Source of the DNA: CADEED01 sp963839685
GTDB lineage: Bacteria > Pseudomonadota > Gammaproteobacteria > Steroidobacterales > Steroidobacteraceae
Length of the DNA: 64,000 bases
Direction: 5' to 3'
Assembly (NCBI GenBank): GCA_963839685.1
Contig: CAWIVS010000012.1
Span: 124,001-188,000 of the forward strand
How positions within the stretch are numbered: the stretch's first letter is position 1; the number at the start of each line of letters is the position of its first letter. Made by a program: the position numbers and the translations under genes. Below are positions 1 to 7,563 of the stretch, in pieces. The notes beneath the pieces are model-generated. The model was given only the letters and a program-made list of their open reading frames with translations. It was not told the origin of the DNA and ran no database searches.

Positions 1-1135
1 CCGTCTGGCGTTTTGACTCGAGCGAGGAGCGAACTGTCTCGATCGCCGTATCGACGACCTCGCCCAGCGGCAACGCTCTGCGGTCGAGCGCAACACGTCC
101 CCGCATGATGCGGCCAACGTCGAGCAGATCGTCGACCAGGTGCGTCAGGTGACTCGACTGGCGCTCCAGGAGCTCACCCGAGCGCCGCACAGTTTCGGGA
201 TCGACCGAACTGCGACTCAGGATGTGGGCGACGTTTCGAATCGGCGCCAAAGGATTGCGCAACTCGTGTCCGAGAATGGCGAGAAAGTCGTCCTTGCGGC
301 GATCCGCCTCGCGCAGCGCACGCTCGCCGCGCTTGCGGGCCGAGACATCTTCGATCAATGCAAAACACCCGCGCACGGCGCCATCGATGCCGACGTCCGG
401 GATGTAATGCACCGCCACTTCGCGGGGCCCGCTGGCGTAGGGAATCGTCTGTTCGAAAAACACTCGTGTTCCCTGCAGCGCGCGTTCCAGGCGTGGACGT
501 AACACTTCGAACGCTTCGCGGCCAATCACCTCCCGTACGTGCCGCCCGACGACCTCCTCCGGCGCCTTGCCGAACCACGACTGGTACAGCTTGTTGGTGA
601 AGCGGTACGTTCCGTCGGGCGCGATGTAAGCGATGAGCGCGGGCATCGCATCGGCGATGAGCCGCAATTGCGCCGCGCTTTCGCGCATCTGGCCCTCGCT
701 CTGTGCTGCGGCGCGCAAGGCGACCAGTTGGGAGTGCGACCTGCGCTGCAGCTCGTGCATCAGGGAGGTGGCCAGTGCCGCGATCAGCAGGAAAAAGAGG
801 ACATGCGCCCCCCATTGCATCGGCGGAGCATCATGGGGCCAGGCCGTGAACCAGAACGTCGCGGCCACCGGTGTCAGCACACTGGCAAGCAGGCCCGCGC
901 CGCGTCCACCCAGATAGGCGCTAACAAACACCGCGAGCACGAAGGGCAACAACGGCGCCTGCGTTCCCAGCAAGGGTGCCAGACCCATGCGCAAGACCAC
1001 GGTGACCGCGACCACGGCGATTGCCACCGCATAACGCAACGGCCAAATTTCCGGCGGAATCAACGGGCCAATGTAGGCAGGCGCACGCAGTTCCGAAGAA
1101 TTATCGGATTTCACTGGAGGTCTTGCGTCGCTCAT
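1..1135 (-). CDS. Sensor histidine kinase, C-terminus beyond window
   Basis: The frame opens at an ATG ending at 1135 (MSDARPPVKS) and runs off the left edge without a stop, giving about 378 residues. Residues ~30-110 hold four hydrophobic segments resembling the KdpD-type DUF4118 membrane domain. A PAS domain follows at ~150-260, starting near LRLIADAMPALIAYI. Next comes a HisKA dimerisation helix with the phosphoacceptor motif LGHELRNPLAPI; the ATPase domain lies outside the window. Such kinases autophosphorylate on the H-box His and pass phosphate to a response regulator. No partner regulator is visible here, so the stimulus is unknown. The frame is uninterrupted over the part seen. Confidence 0.85.
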   Translation of the reverse strand, partial: MSDARPPVKSDNSSELRAPAYIGPLIPPEIWPLRYAVAIAVVAVTVVLRMGLAPLLGTQAPLLPFVLAVFVSAYLGGRGAGLLASVLTPVAATFWFTAWPHDAPPMQWGAHVLFFLLIAALATSLMHELQRRSHSQLVALRAAAQSEGQMRESAAQLRLIADAMPALIAYIAPDGTYRFTNKLYQSWFGKAPEEVVGRHVREVIGREAFEVLRPRLERALQGTRVFFEQTIPYASGPREVAVHYIPDVGIDGAVRGCFALIEDVSARKRGERALREADRRKDDFLAILGHELRNPLAPIRNVAHILSRSSVDPETVRRSGELLERQSSHLTHLVDDLLDVGRIMRGRVALDRRALPLGEVVDTAIETVRSSLESKRQT

Positions 1136-1341
1136 GCCGGGAAGGGCCGAATATCAATTGCACTGTACGCGCGTGAGCGCTAACCGTCGCGCCTGCTGGA
1201 AAGTAGGAATCTTCCGGTGCGAGAGTAAGATCAGGCCGTCGTTGCCAGGAGCGCATCGTGGTTCGCCAGCGCGTGACCGCGGCGGGTTCTCACCTGCACC
1301 GACTGAGCGCGTCTGAAAAAACGGGCGAGAGCCCGGGACCG

Positions 1342-2760
1342 TCACAGCGATTGAACCAGCTTGTCATTCACCTTCACCCTCTCCAGCTTCACTTCGCGCG
1401 TGTGTTTGATGATGCTGGGTTCGGTCACGCCACGGAATTCGCAGTCGCGCAGCGTGATGTCGTCCACCGGCGCTTGCGGCAGCCCTTGCGAATCCAGCAC
1501 GCGCACCGCGTTCTTCACGCGCAGCCTCTCGACCACGACGTTGCGCAGCCTGGGGATGAAAGGTCCGTTCGGCCCCTCTTCATAGTTGAAGTCGCAGGTG
1601 ATGGCGGCGCGGCCCACCTGCCCGACGTCGATGTCGCGGTAGTAAAAATTCTCCAGCAGTCCGCCGCGCAGCGCATTGTTCTTGAAGCGGATGGCATACC
1701 AGAGATCGGGGCTGTCCATACGGCAGTTCTCGGCGAATACCCAGCGCGCGCCGCCGGAGATCTGGCTGCCAACCACGACACCGCCGTGGCCCTCCTTCAT
1801 GCGGCAGTTGCGCACCAGGATATTCTGCGAGGGCGTCGCCAGGCGACGGCCGTCGGCGTTGCGGCCGGAGTTCACGGCAATGCAGTCATCTCCCGTATCG
1901 AAAGCGCAATCTTCGATGAGCATGTGATCGACGGACTCCGGATCCACGCCATCGTTGTTGGGCCCATGGCCGAAGATGTCCACGCCGCGCAGGATGATGT
2001 TCTTGCAGAGCACCGGATGGATGTTCCAGAACGGCGAATTGCGCACGTGCACACCTTCGATCAGCACGTTTTCGCAGGCGTAGGGCTGGATGAACGGCGG
2101 CCGCAGCATCGACCCGTCGCCGAACACACGGTCTTTGACGGGCACACCCGCCTCGGCCATGTCGAAGAGTTTCTTGCGCGCCGGGCGTTGATCCGGCATG
2201 CCTTGGGTCCAACCGTAGGGCGTGGTGCCGCCCCATGGACCCTTCCACGCCCACCAATGTTTGTCGCTGGCCTGCCCGTCGAGCGTGCCCTTGCCGGTGA
2301 GCGCGATGTTTCTCTCGCCGTGCGCGTAGATCAGCGGCGAGTAGTTCATGCACTCCATGCCCTCCCAGCGCGTGAACACGATGGGATAACTGGACGGATT
2401 GGTATCGAAGAGCAGCGTCGCGCCTTCACCCACCTGCAGGTTCACGTTGCTCTTGAGGCGAATGGCGCCGGTGAGGTACTGACCCGGCGGCACCACCACT
2501 CGGCCACCGCCCTCCTTCGCACACGCCGCAATGGCATTCGCAATCGCGGCGGTGTTGAGTGTCTTGCCGTCGGCGCGCGCCCCGAACCTGGTGATGTCGA
2601 AGACGCGCTCCGGAAAGGTGGGCGCGCTCACCTTGCGCGCGATATCGGCGGCGCGCGCCCAGGCTTCATCGGATGGAACACTGGCGGCGGACCTGCGCGC
2701 GGCGGCAAGGGACAAAACTGCGCTCGCGCCGACGAGGAACTGGCGACGACTCTTCTTCAC
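1342..2760 (-). CDS. Glycoside hydrolase family 28 (polygalacturonase-like), Tat-exported
   Basis: 472 residues. The N-terminus KKSRRQFLVGASAVLSLAAA is a twin-arginine signal, implying periplasmic or outer-surface export. The body is a right-handed beta-helix with the GH28 signatures in order: GPNNDGVDPES, DTGDDCIAVNSG, GHGGVVVGS and the RFKNN substrate-binding patch. The Asp residues of NDG and DD are the expected catalytic acids. The family hydrolyses galacturonan or rhamnogalacturonan; exact substrate is not readable here. It lies downstream of yjbQ on the same strand with a 29-bp gap. A KdgD-like remnant at 5.1-5.6 kb would fit an older uronate theme. The frame is intact and of normal length. 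Confidence 0.93.
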   Translation of the reverse strand: MKKSRRQFLVGASAVLSLAAARRSAASVPSDEAWARAADIARKVSAPTFPERVFDITRFGARADGKTLNTAAIANAIAACAKEGGGRVVVPPGQYLTGAIRLKSNVNLQVGEGATLLFDTNPSSYPIVFTRWEGMECMNYSPLIYAHGERNIALTGKGTLDGQASDKHWWAWKGPWGGTTPYGWTQGMPDQRPARKKLFDMAEAGVPVKDRVFGDGSMLRPPFIQPYACENVLIEGVHVRNSPFWNIHPVLCKNIILRGVDIFGHGPNNDGVDPESVDHMLIEDCAFDTGDDCIAVNSGRNADGRRLATPSQNILVRNCRMKEGHGGVVVGSQISGGARWVFAENCRMDSPDLWYAIRFKNNALRGGLLENFYYRDIDVGQVGRAAITCDFNYEEGPNGPFIPRLRNVVVERLRVKNAVRVLDSQGLPQAPVDDITLRDCEFRGVTEPSIIKHTREVKLERVKVNDKLVQSL

Positions 2761-2789
2761 GAATCCCCCAGGACGACAATTTACCCGCG

Positions 2790-3209
2790 CTACTCTCCAG
2801 CCAGATGTAGCACGATTTCGCGCGTAGAGGGATGCGCGCGATGTTCGAACAGGTATATGCCCTGCCAGGTGCCGAGCATCAGCTTGCCATCCATCACTGG
2901 CACATTGAGCTGCACCTGGGTGAGCGCGGTCTTGAGATGTGCCGGCATGTCGTCCGGTCCTTCGTCATCATGTTCATAAAGATCCTCGCCCTCGGGCGCG
3001 AGGTCATCGAAGAACTTCTCGAGATCGCTGCGCACTGCACGCGCGGCATTTTCCTGGATCAAGAGGGACGCCGAGGTATGGCGGCAGAACAGCGTCAGCA
3101 TGCCCGAGGCAATGCGCTGCTTCTCGACCCAGTGGCGAACGCTGTCGGTGATCTCGGTAAGCCCGCGGCGGTCGCCGCGCGCCTGGAGGACGAACATGGC
3201 CTGACGCAT
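2790..3209 (-). CDS. yjbQ: YjbQ / UPF0047 family protein
   Basis: 139 residues from the ATG ending at 3209 (MRQAMFVLQARG). The frame stays open further upstream, but that extension lies within the neighbouring ATPase gene. It matches the UPF0047 family: TLFCRHTSASLLIQENA, then acidic DLYEHDDEGPDDMPAHLK, then GKLMLGTWQGIYLFEHR near the end. These conserved His, Glu and Asp residues form the family's metal-binding site. Some members have weak thiamin phosphate synthase activity, but the physiological role is unsettled. It starts 32 bp after the ATPase stop, so it is probably co-transcribed with it. Confidence 0.9.
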   Translation of the reverse strand: MRQAMFVLQARGDRRGLTEITDSVRHWVEKQRIASGMLTLFCRHTSASLLIQENAARAVRSDLEKFFDDLAPEGEDLYEHDDEGPDDMPAHLKTALTQVQLNVPVMDGKLMLGTWQGIYLFEHRAHPSTREIVLHLAGE

Positions 3210-3241
3210 TGCGGGACCGTACTCGAATCGAGCGGTCGTCG

Positions 3242-4240
3242 CTACTGCGTGGCCGCAGCCTCCGCGGGCAAGGTGTAAGTGCCTTCGATCAACTCCCGCA
3301 CTCGTTTGCGCGACTCCACGGCATCGTCGCGCACCGTGCGCTCCAGGGTCTCGATCTGCTTGCCCAGCGCTTCGTCCTTGATCGACGTGCGAACCCACGC
3401 CGACACTTCTCCGCGCTTCCAGTGATACAGCCAGGTTTCATCATCGACGCCATCGGCAAGATCGGTGAAGACGATGAGGTTGTGAGCGCGGAGTTTCAAC
3501 TTGCCTTCCGGACCGCGAAAGTAGAACGAGCGGTCCTCTCCCAGCGAGCCTTCCGCATACTTGCGCAGATGCCGCTTCCGTTCGGTCTGCGTCGGTTCGA
3601 GCGTGACGATCCTCGGTTGCTGCCGCGAAGCCTTGTGCCAGAGCAGCGCCGCGCCTTCCGGCACCTTTTCCACGGCGACTTCAGGGGCGGCAACTTCGAT
3701 TGCCCGTGCGAACTCGCGCACCATGTCGCCCGGCTTGTCACCGATGACGATGACCGTGTCGAGAAGCTTCAGGGGAGCTGCCGCAATCGAGGCCGCAGCC
3801 ACGCTCACCAGCAGTACACCATCGAGCCGTGGTGGCAATACATGGTCGGTGGGTTGCCAGTCCGCAGGCAGGACGTGGTGTGCCTCGTCGACCACCAGCC
3901 AGTGCGGCCGACCCGTCCTGGCGCGCAGCTCGCGCATGCGCGTGAACAGCGTCAGGAAGTAACCCGGCCGATCGCGAAACTTCAACCCAACCAGGTTGAT
4001 CACGGCATTTTCGCCGGGCTTGGCGAGAAGCTGCATGCACTCATCAACCGACGGCGCACGCTCGGGACTGCCCAATACCGCCGCGCCTTCGACGGCATCG
4101 TAGTCGCCTTCCGGATCGATGATGCAGAAGGCATACCCCTTCGATTTCAATCGCTCGACCAGTCCGACGGCCACCGTCGACTTGCCGCCGCCGGAAGTGC
4201 CGACCACGAGTGCGCTGATGCCCCAGGCAGGCAGCGTCAC
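3242..4240 (-). CDS. HerA/DUF87-like P-loop ATPase, probably split from the HAD domain
   Basis: 332 residues. A Walker A motif GTSGGGKST sits at residues ~14-22 and a Walker B WLVVDEAHH near 115, as in the HerA/FtsK-like (DUF87) superfamily; the C-terminus is helical and charged. The only start is a GTG ending at 4240, without a convincing ribosome site. The frame is open a little further (RGEQV before the Val) until a stop at 4259-4261, just where the HAD gene ends in another frame. The sequence reads as though HAD and ATPase were one polypeptide split by a 1-2 base indel; the one-chain arrangement is recalled from related bacterial proteins, not checked. Substrate unknown. Confidence 0.75.
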   Translation of the reverse strand: MTLPAWGISALVVGTSGGGKSTVAVGLVERLKSKGYAFCIIDPEGDYDAVEGAAVLGSPERAPSVDECMQLLAKPGENAVINLVGLKFRDRPGYFLTLFTRMRELRARTGRPHWLVVDEAHHVLPADWQPTDHVLPPRLDGVLLVSVAAASIAAAPLKLLDTVIVIGDKPGDMVREFARAIEVAAPEVAVEKVPEGAALLWHKASRQQPRIVTLEPTQTERKRHLRKYAEGSLGEDRSFYFRGPEGKLKLRAHNLIVFTDLADGVDDETWLYHWKRGEVSAWVRTSIKDEALGKQIETLERTVRDDAVESRKRVRELIEGTYTLPAEAAATQ

Positions 4241-4253
4241 CTGCTCGCCGCGC

Positions 4254-4973
4254 TCATCCTACGCCCAACAGGATCTCGTGTCGCCTGAGCGCGGGCGCAC
4301 GGTTTTCAAGGTCGTGCTTCAGGATTTCTCCGATCAGCTGCCGCACGCCGGCACCGTGATCCTGCTCGAGCACGATGTCCACCTTCTCCTTCACGGCCGG
4401 CAGGGCGTTGGAGACCGCTGCCGAGCACTCGCAGATACTCAGGAATGCGTGATCGTTCTCCGCGTCACCGACACCCACGCTGTTGTGCACGGACACGTTC
4501 ATTTCGTCGAGTGCGGCGCGCAGGCCGGTGGCCTTGTTGATGCCACTGGGCAATACCATGACCGCGCCCTTGTTGAAGACGACCTGGAGCTCGAGGCCGA
4601 GATCGCGGATCGTCTCGAGCACCTGTCGCTCATGGGGCTCCCAGGTCGCGACAATACAGCGGCCGGAGGAGAGGTTATCGACACCACGCCGCCGCAGCTC
4701 CGCGACGAAACCAGCGGGGGGCGCCTCATGCAGCACACGTTCCTCGCGAGTTGCTGGCCGATAAATCAACGCGCCGTTTTCGGCAACAACCCGTTCGAAC
4801 AGATCCATGCGATCGAAGACCTTCTGAAGGTCATCGATCTCACGCCCTGTGACCAGCACGAGCTTGCGGCCCGACGCGCGCAATTCCTCCAGCGCGGCGA
4901 TGGTGGGCGCATCGACCCGGCCATTGTGCGCGATCGTGCCGTCATAATCGGTGCAAAGCGTGAGGTAGCGCAT
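4254..4973 (-). CDS. HAD-IIB family phosphatase (possible N-terminal half of a HAD-ATPase protein)
   Basis: About 239 residues from MRYLTLCTDYDG; an upstream ATG at 4997 is also possible. HAD motif I is DYDGTIAH, with the two Asp as nucleophile and acid/base. Motif II is the Thr of LVTGRE, a conserved Lys lies in NKATGLRAAL, and motif IV is GVGDAENDHAFL. The cap region places it in the Cof/SPP-like IIB group, which acts on sugar phosphates and similar metabolites. It ends at TGA 4254-4256, overlapping the region where the ATPase reading frame opens, so it was probably part of the same protein. Confidence 0.85.
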   Translation of the reverse strand: MRYLTLCTDYDGTIAHNGRVDAPTIAALEELRASGRKLVLVTGREIDDLQKVFDRMDLFERVVAENGALIYRPATREERVLHEAPPAGFVAELRRRGVDNLSSGRCIVATWEPHERQVLETIRDLGLELQVVFNKGAVMVLPSGINKATGLRAALDEMNVSVHNSVGVGDAENDHAFLSICECSAAVSNALPAVKEKVDIVLEQDHGAGVRQLIGEILKHDLENRAPALRRHEILLGVG

Positions 4974-5064
4974 ACCTTCACTGTAGTGCGACGGCATGGC
5001 CTCCCGATGCGCGACTCAATGATGTACTTCGTAGGCGGGCGACTTCGGGGAGCGCGTCGCCCTC

Positions 5065-5606
5065 TTACACAGCGACGCTGACGTTTCCAACAGCGTAACC
5101 CTTCACACGGTTGCGGATCGCGATCAGGGCATCACGAAATCGCGCAGGTGGTGTTGGACGGTCGCGCGATCGCCGGCGCGCACGGCGCCGAAGAATCTCT
5201 GCGCCCACGCCGGCAGGAAATTGAAGATGGCCGACGAGTATGTATCGAAGCCGATGTCGCGATACGGCAGGGCATAGGTTCCGCGGTCGGCATGCCGCCG
5301 ACATAGGTGACTCGCTTGCCCAGCCGCGAGTAGATGCGCGCGAGCAGCTCGAGGTCACCCACGCCATCCTTGAAACCAACCAGGTTCACGTTGCGTTCAC
5401 TGAGACCGGCCAGGGTCTCATCGTGAGAATGGCACTGTCGCGGTTGTAGACGATCACGCCGATCGACACCGCCTTGCAGACCTTCTCGATGTGGGCCGCC
5501 AGCCCCTGCTGTTCCGCGTTGACCAGGTACGGCGGCAGTAACAGCAATCCATCGGCACCGCCATGTCGGCAGGTGCCATTGCCATTGCCGAACCCTGGCA
5601 GCGTTC
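5065..5606 (-). pseudogene. Remnant of 5-dehydro-4-deoxyglucarate dehydratase (KdgD-like)
   Basis: The minus strand carries the C-terminal half of a dihydrodipicolinate-synthase-superfamily dehydratase in three or four frames. Pieces in order are GADGLLLLPPYLVNAEQQGL and IGVIVYNRDSAIL (to ~5425), then NLVGFKDGVGDLELLARI (to ~5295), then DTYSSAIFNFLPAWAQRFF (to ~5130), then AIRNRVKGYAV to the stop at 5065. The Schiff-base Lys is that of GFKDG. The N-terminal half, upstream of ~5606, is missing or unrecognisable. Truncation plus several frame changes points to a true pseudogene, although indel errors are common in this window. An intact enzyme would convert 5-dehydro-4-deoxyglucarate to 2-oxoglutarate semialdehyde. 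Confidence 0.72.
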
Positions 5607-5769
5607 AGGATTCTGTTAAACCGCTCGATCGATCGGCCTCGTGGCGGCCTCTTTCGGCGCTTTCACCAACTTGCACGTCGTTCAGTTGGCCTTAAGCGGC
5701 TGCACCGTAGATTGGTTTCCCATGGAACTTCGAACTCACCAGCTCGAATGCGGACATGGAGCAGCGAAC

Positions 5770-5994
5770 ATGACCAGCCTGAACGAGACCGTTATTGCGG
5801 AGTCGCGCGAGATCTTCGACTTGTGCGATCTGAACGGCGATGGCTTCATCGATCGGGACGAATTCCACGTGCTACTGGAAGTTCTCGACGGCGACGTCTC
5901 GCGTGCCGAGTGCCTGCTCGACTTCGAAGTGGCCGACACCGCCGGTGATGGCTACATCGAGTTCAAGGAATTCGTTGCCTGGTGGACGAACTAG
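5770..5994 (+). CDS. Small EF-hand calcium-binding protein
   Basis: 74 residues from the ATG at 5770 (MTSLNETVIAES), which has a GGAG site about 10 bp upstream; a longer in-frame start at 5722 is less likely. Two canonical EF-hand loops are visible, DLNGDGFIDRDE and DTAGDGYIEFKE, each with acidic ligands at positions 1, 3, 5 and 12 and Gly at 6. No signal peptide is apparent, so it is probably a cytoplasmic Ca2+ sensor or buffer. Its last four bases overlap the end of the convergent gene at 5991. Confidence 0.88.
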   Translation: MTSLNETVIAESREIFDLCDLNGDGFIDRDEFHVLLEVLDGDVSRAECLLDFEVADTAGDGYIEFKEFVAWWTN

Positions 5995-6212
5995 CGATCG
6001 AGTATCGCGGGCCTTCTGAAAAGCACCTCGTCGAGGTCGTAGGCAGCCACCATGAAAAGGTCCGGGTAGTCGATCGAATCCTGTTCTTCCAGTTCTTCCG
6101 AGATCGCGTCGACGGCAGCGTGGGCACTTTCCTGCGACGAAAAGATTCCAATGATCTTGCGGCTACCGAGCTCTTCGTCGTTGCGGCAATGGGTCGCTAC
6201 GTAGACTTTCAT
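5991..6212 (-). CDS. Small conserved-looking protein of unknown function
   Basis: 73 residues from the ATG ending at 6212 (MKVYVATHCRND). An AGGAGAG site lies about 7 bp upstream, which decides against the longer frame starting at 6263. The protein is acidic and soluble, with no membrane segment. Phrases such as GIFSSQESAHAAVDAI and FMVAAYDLDEVLF suggest a compact alpha/beta fold like those of short proteins that describe daily-use sensor modules, but I do not recognise a family. It converges on the EF-hand gene with a 4-bp overlap. Confidence 0.65.
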   Translation of the reverse strand: MKVYVATHCRNDEELGSRKIIGIFSSQESAHAAVDAISEELEEQDSIDYPDLFMVAAYDLDEVLFRRPAILDR

Positions 6213-6400
6213 GGTGCTCTCCTGGTCCTTGGATGAAGGCGACATCGGACGGGTCGGGAGCACTTTAGGTAGCCAGTGGTATCGCTGTCAGTCGTGATGC
6301 GGTCACGCGCCGGTAACGCGACCGCTCGGTCGACGGCGTGAACAGGCAACGGGGTCACATCGGCATGAGCCCATGCCCAATCGGAATGACTCGCCATGAA

Positions 6401-6424
6401 TGGCGCCCCCGGCCGGAGTTGAAC
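6401..6424 (-). repeat. att-like direct repeat: copy of the tRNA-Arg 3' end
   Basis: These 24 bases are identical to 19187-19210, the 3' end of tRNA-Arg(CCU) including encoded CCA. They begin TGGCGCCCCC and end GTTGAAC on the plus strand. Identity stops at the next base (T versus C). A displaced 3' tRNA end is what site-specific integration into a tRNA gene leaves at the far end of an element. Confidence 0.85.
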
Positions 6425-6474
6425 TTAGCCAAGAGCGCGGCTCTTTTCCGCCCAAACTGAGCTGGTGAAAAGGC

Positions 6475-6497
6475 GCGATACCCCCAGCGATACCCCC
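6475..6497. repeat. Tandem 11-bp direct repeats next to the att copy
   Basis: GCGATACCCCC occurs at 6475-6485 and again at 6487-6497, separated by one base. They lie 50 bp inside the left island border. Short direct repeats of this kind often flank att cores as recombinase or excisionase arm sites; that role is inferred. Otherwise 6213-6565 contains no gene I can support. Confidence 0.5.
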
Positions 6498-6565
6498 GCG
6501 CCTCAAGTTACCCACGCTTAATGCGGCTCATTGGGCGTCATACGCGGTACGGCGCCGGCGGCTTA

Positions 6566-7093
6566 TCACATGAAGTATCGCTGTGCATCTTCGGCCATTT
6601 GCCGCGCGCACCATTTGGCGTATGCGCGTCCAAACATTCGACCCAACAGCCGCGACATTCCTTTATTCGGCAGCTGATAGTCAATTGCAACGCGCAATCT
6701 GGAGGTGGCACCAATCGACTCCAGGTCGAATCCCATACGGTAAAGTCCGATAACCAGCAATCGCGGTTCACCCACGGTTTCCCAACTCTTCTTTAGTGGC
6801 GGTCGACGCTCGATCACCACCTCGTCGAGAAAGAGCCGAACTCCCAAAATCCGGCCGTGAAGCACGATGTGCGAACCCACTGCGCGTCCTCGCTGCCCAT
6901 CCAGCTCGACTTCCATCTTCCCCCATCCCATCTTCCATGATCGTTTGCTCATGTGCTGCGCAAGGCGCACCTGGTGGTCGAGCCAAGCGAAGACTCGCTC
7001 GACTGAAGCATTAACAATCACGGTGTGTTCAGCGTGGTGTCGCTTGGTTTGTGGTGGGGCGCTGCCTCGGTCATGTGCGTCGAAGTTCTTCAT
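6566..7093 (-). CDS. SRPBCC (START/polyketide-cyclase fold) family protein
   Basis: 175 residues. The start HAEHTVIVNASVERVFAWLD is the typical first strand and helix of the SRPBCC ligand-binding fold, and the C-terminal helix (MSRLLGRMFGRAYAKWCARQ) closes the cavity. No signal peptide or catalytic motif is seen. It is the last gene of the merR-copA run, 17 bp after the membrane-protein gene. A role in lipid or membrane homeostasis during metal stress is speculative. Confidence 0.75.
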   Translation of the reverse strand: MKNFDAHDRGSAPPQTKRHHAEHTVIVNASVERVFAWLDHQVRLAQHMSKRSWKMGWGKMEVELDGQRGRAVGSHIVLHGRILGVRLFLDEVVIERRPPLKKSWETVGEPRLLVIGLYRMGFDLESIGATSRLRVAIDYQLPNKGMSRLLGRMFGRAYAKWCARQMAEDAQRYFM

Positions 7094-7110
7094 GCGGGGT
7101 TCGTATCGTG

Positions 7111-7563
7111 TTAGAGACAGTCACTTCTGTGGCGGGAGTAGAGAGCCAAGCCAACTGCCCATACCAGGGAGGGAATCAGCAGCAACCATTTGAAATCAGA
7201 GTCGAGCTGAAAGTTTGTCACGCTCATTGTTCCTACGGTCGACACCCCGGCCAGAGTCGTCGTGATCAATGCGCGCGTCTCTTGCGTGTCCGATGCACTC
7301 GTCATCACGTGGATCAGCAAGATCCCCGCACCCACTATGAAGCCGCCCATGACCACGAATACGCGATGTATCCATTGCTCGAGACCCGGCACTGCAGATT
7401 GAATCTCGCGCAGTGTCAGGCCTATGTAACGCAGATCTTCAGGCAGCAGCGCCGGGCGCAGAAAGATGAAGTAGAGCCCGAGGCAAATCAGCCAGACGCC
7501 GCAGACGATGAACACGAACCCGAAGAGCGGCGGGCGCGCCTCTCGCATTTCCTTCGTGCTCAT
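7111..7563 (-). CDS. Four-helix inner-membrane protein of unknown function
   Basis: 150 residues with four predicted membrane segments at about 13-33, 64-84, 96-112 and 125-142. A soluble loop after the first segment contains LPEDLRYIGLTLREIQSAVP. No metal-binding motif is present. The start overlaps the copA stop by four bases (7560-7563), so the two are translationally coupled. I do not recognise the family with certainty. Confidence 0.7.
   Translation of the reverse strand: MSTKEMREARPPLFGFVFIVCGVWLICLGLYFIFLRPALLPEDLRYIGLTLREIQSAVPGLEQWIHRVFVVMGGFIVGAGILLIHVMTSASDTQETRALITTTLAGVSTVGTMSVTNFQLDSDFKWLLLIPSLVWAVGLALYSRHRSDCL

Noticed and set aside
1258..2979. Long plus-strand open frame (573 codons) opposite the GH28 gene
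   Set aside because: The translation is low-complexity His/Arg/Ala-rich with no domain, and it is antisense to a clear GH28 enzyme. Such frames are expected in GC-rich DNA.
5037..5062. Hairpin GGGCGAC ... GTCGCCC near the end of the KdgD remnant
   Set aside because: A 7-bp stem without a T-run on either strand; not enough to call a terminator.
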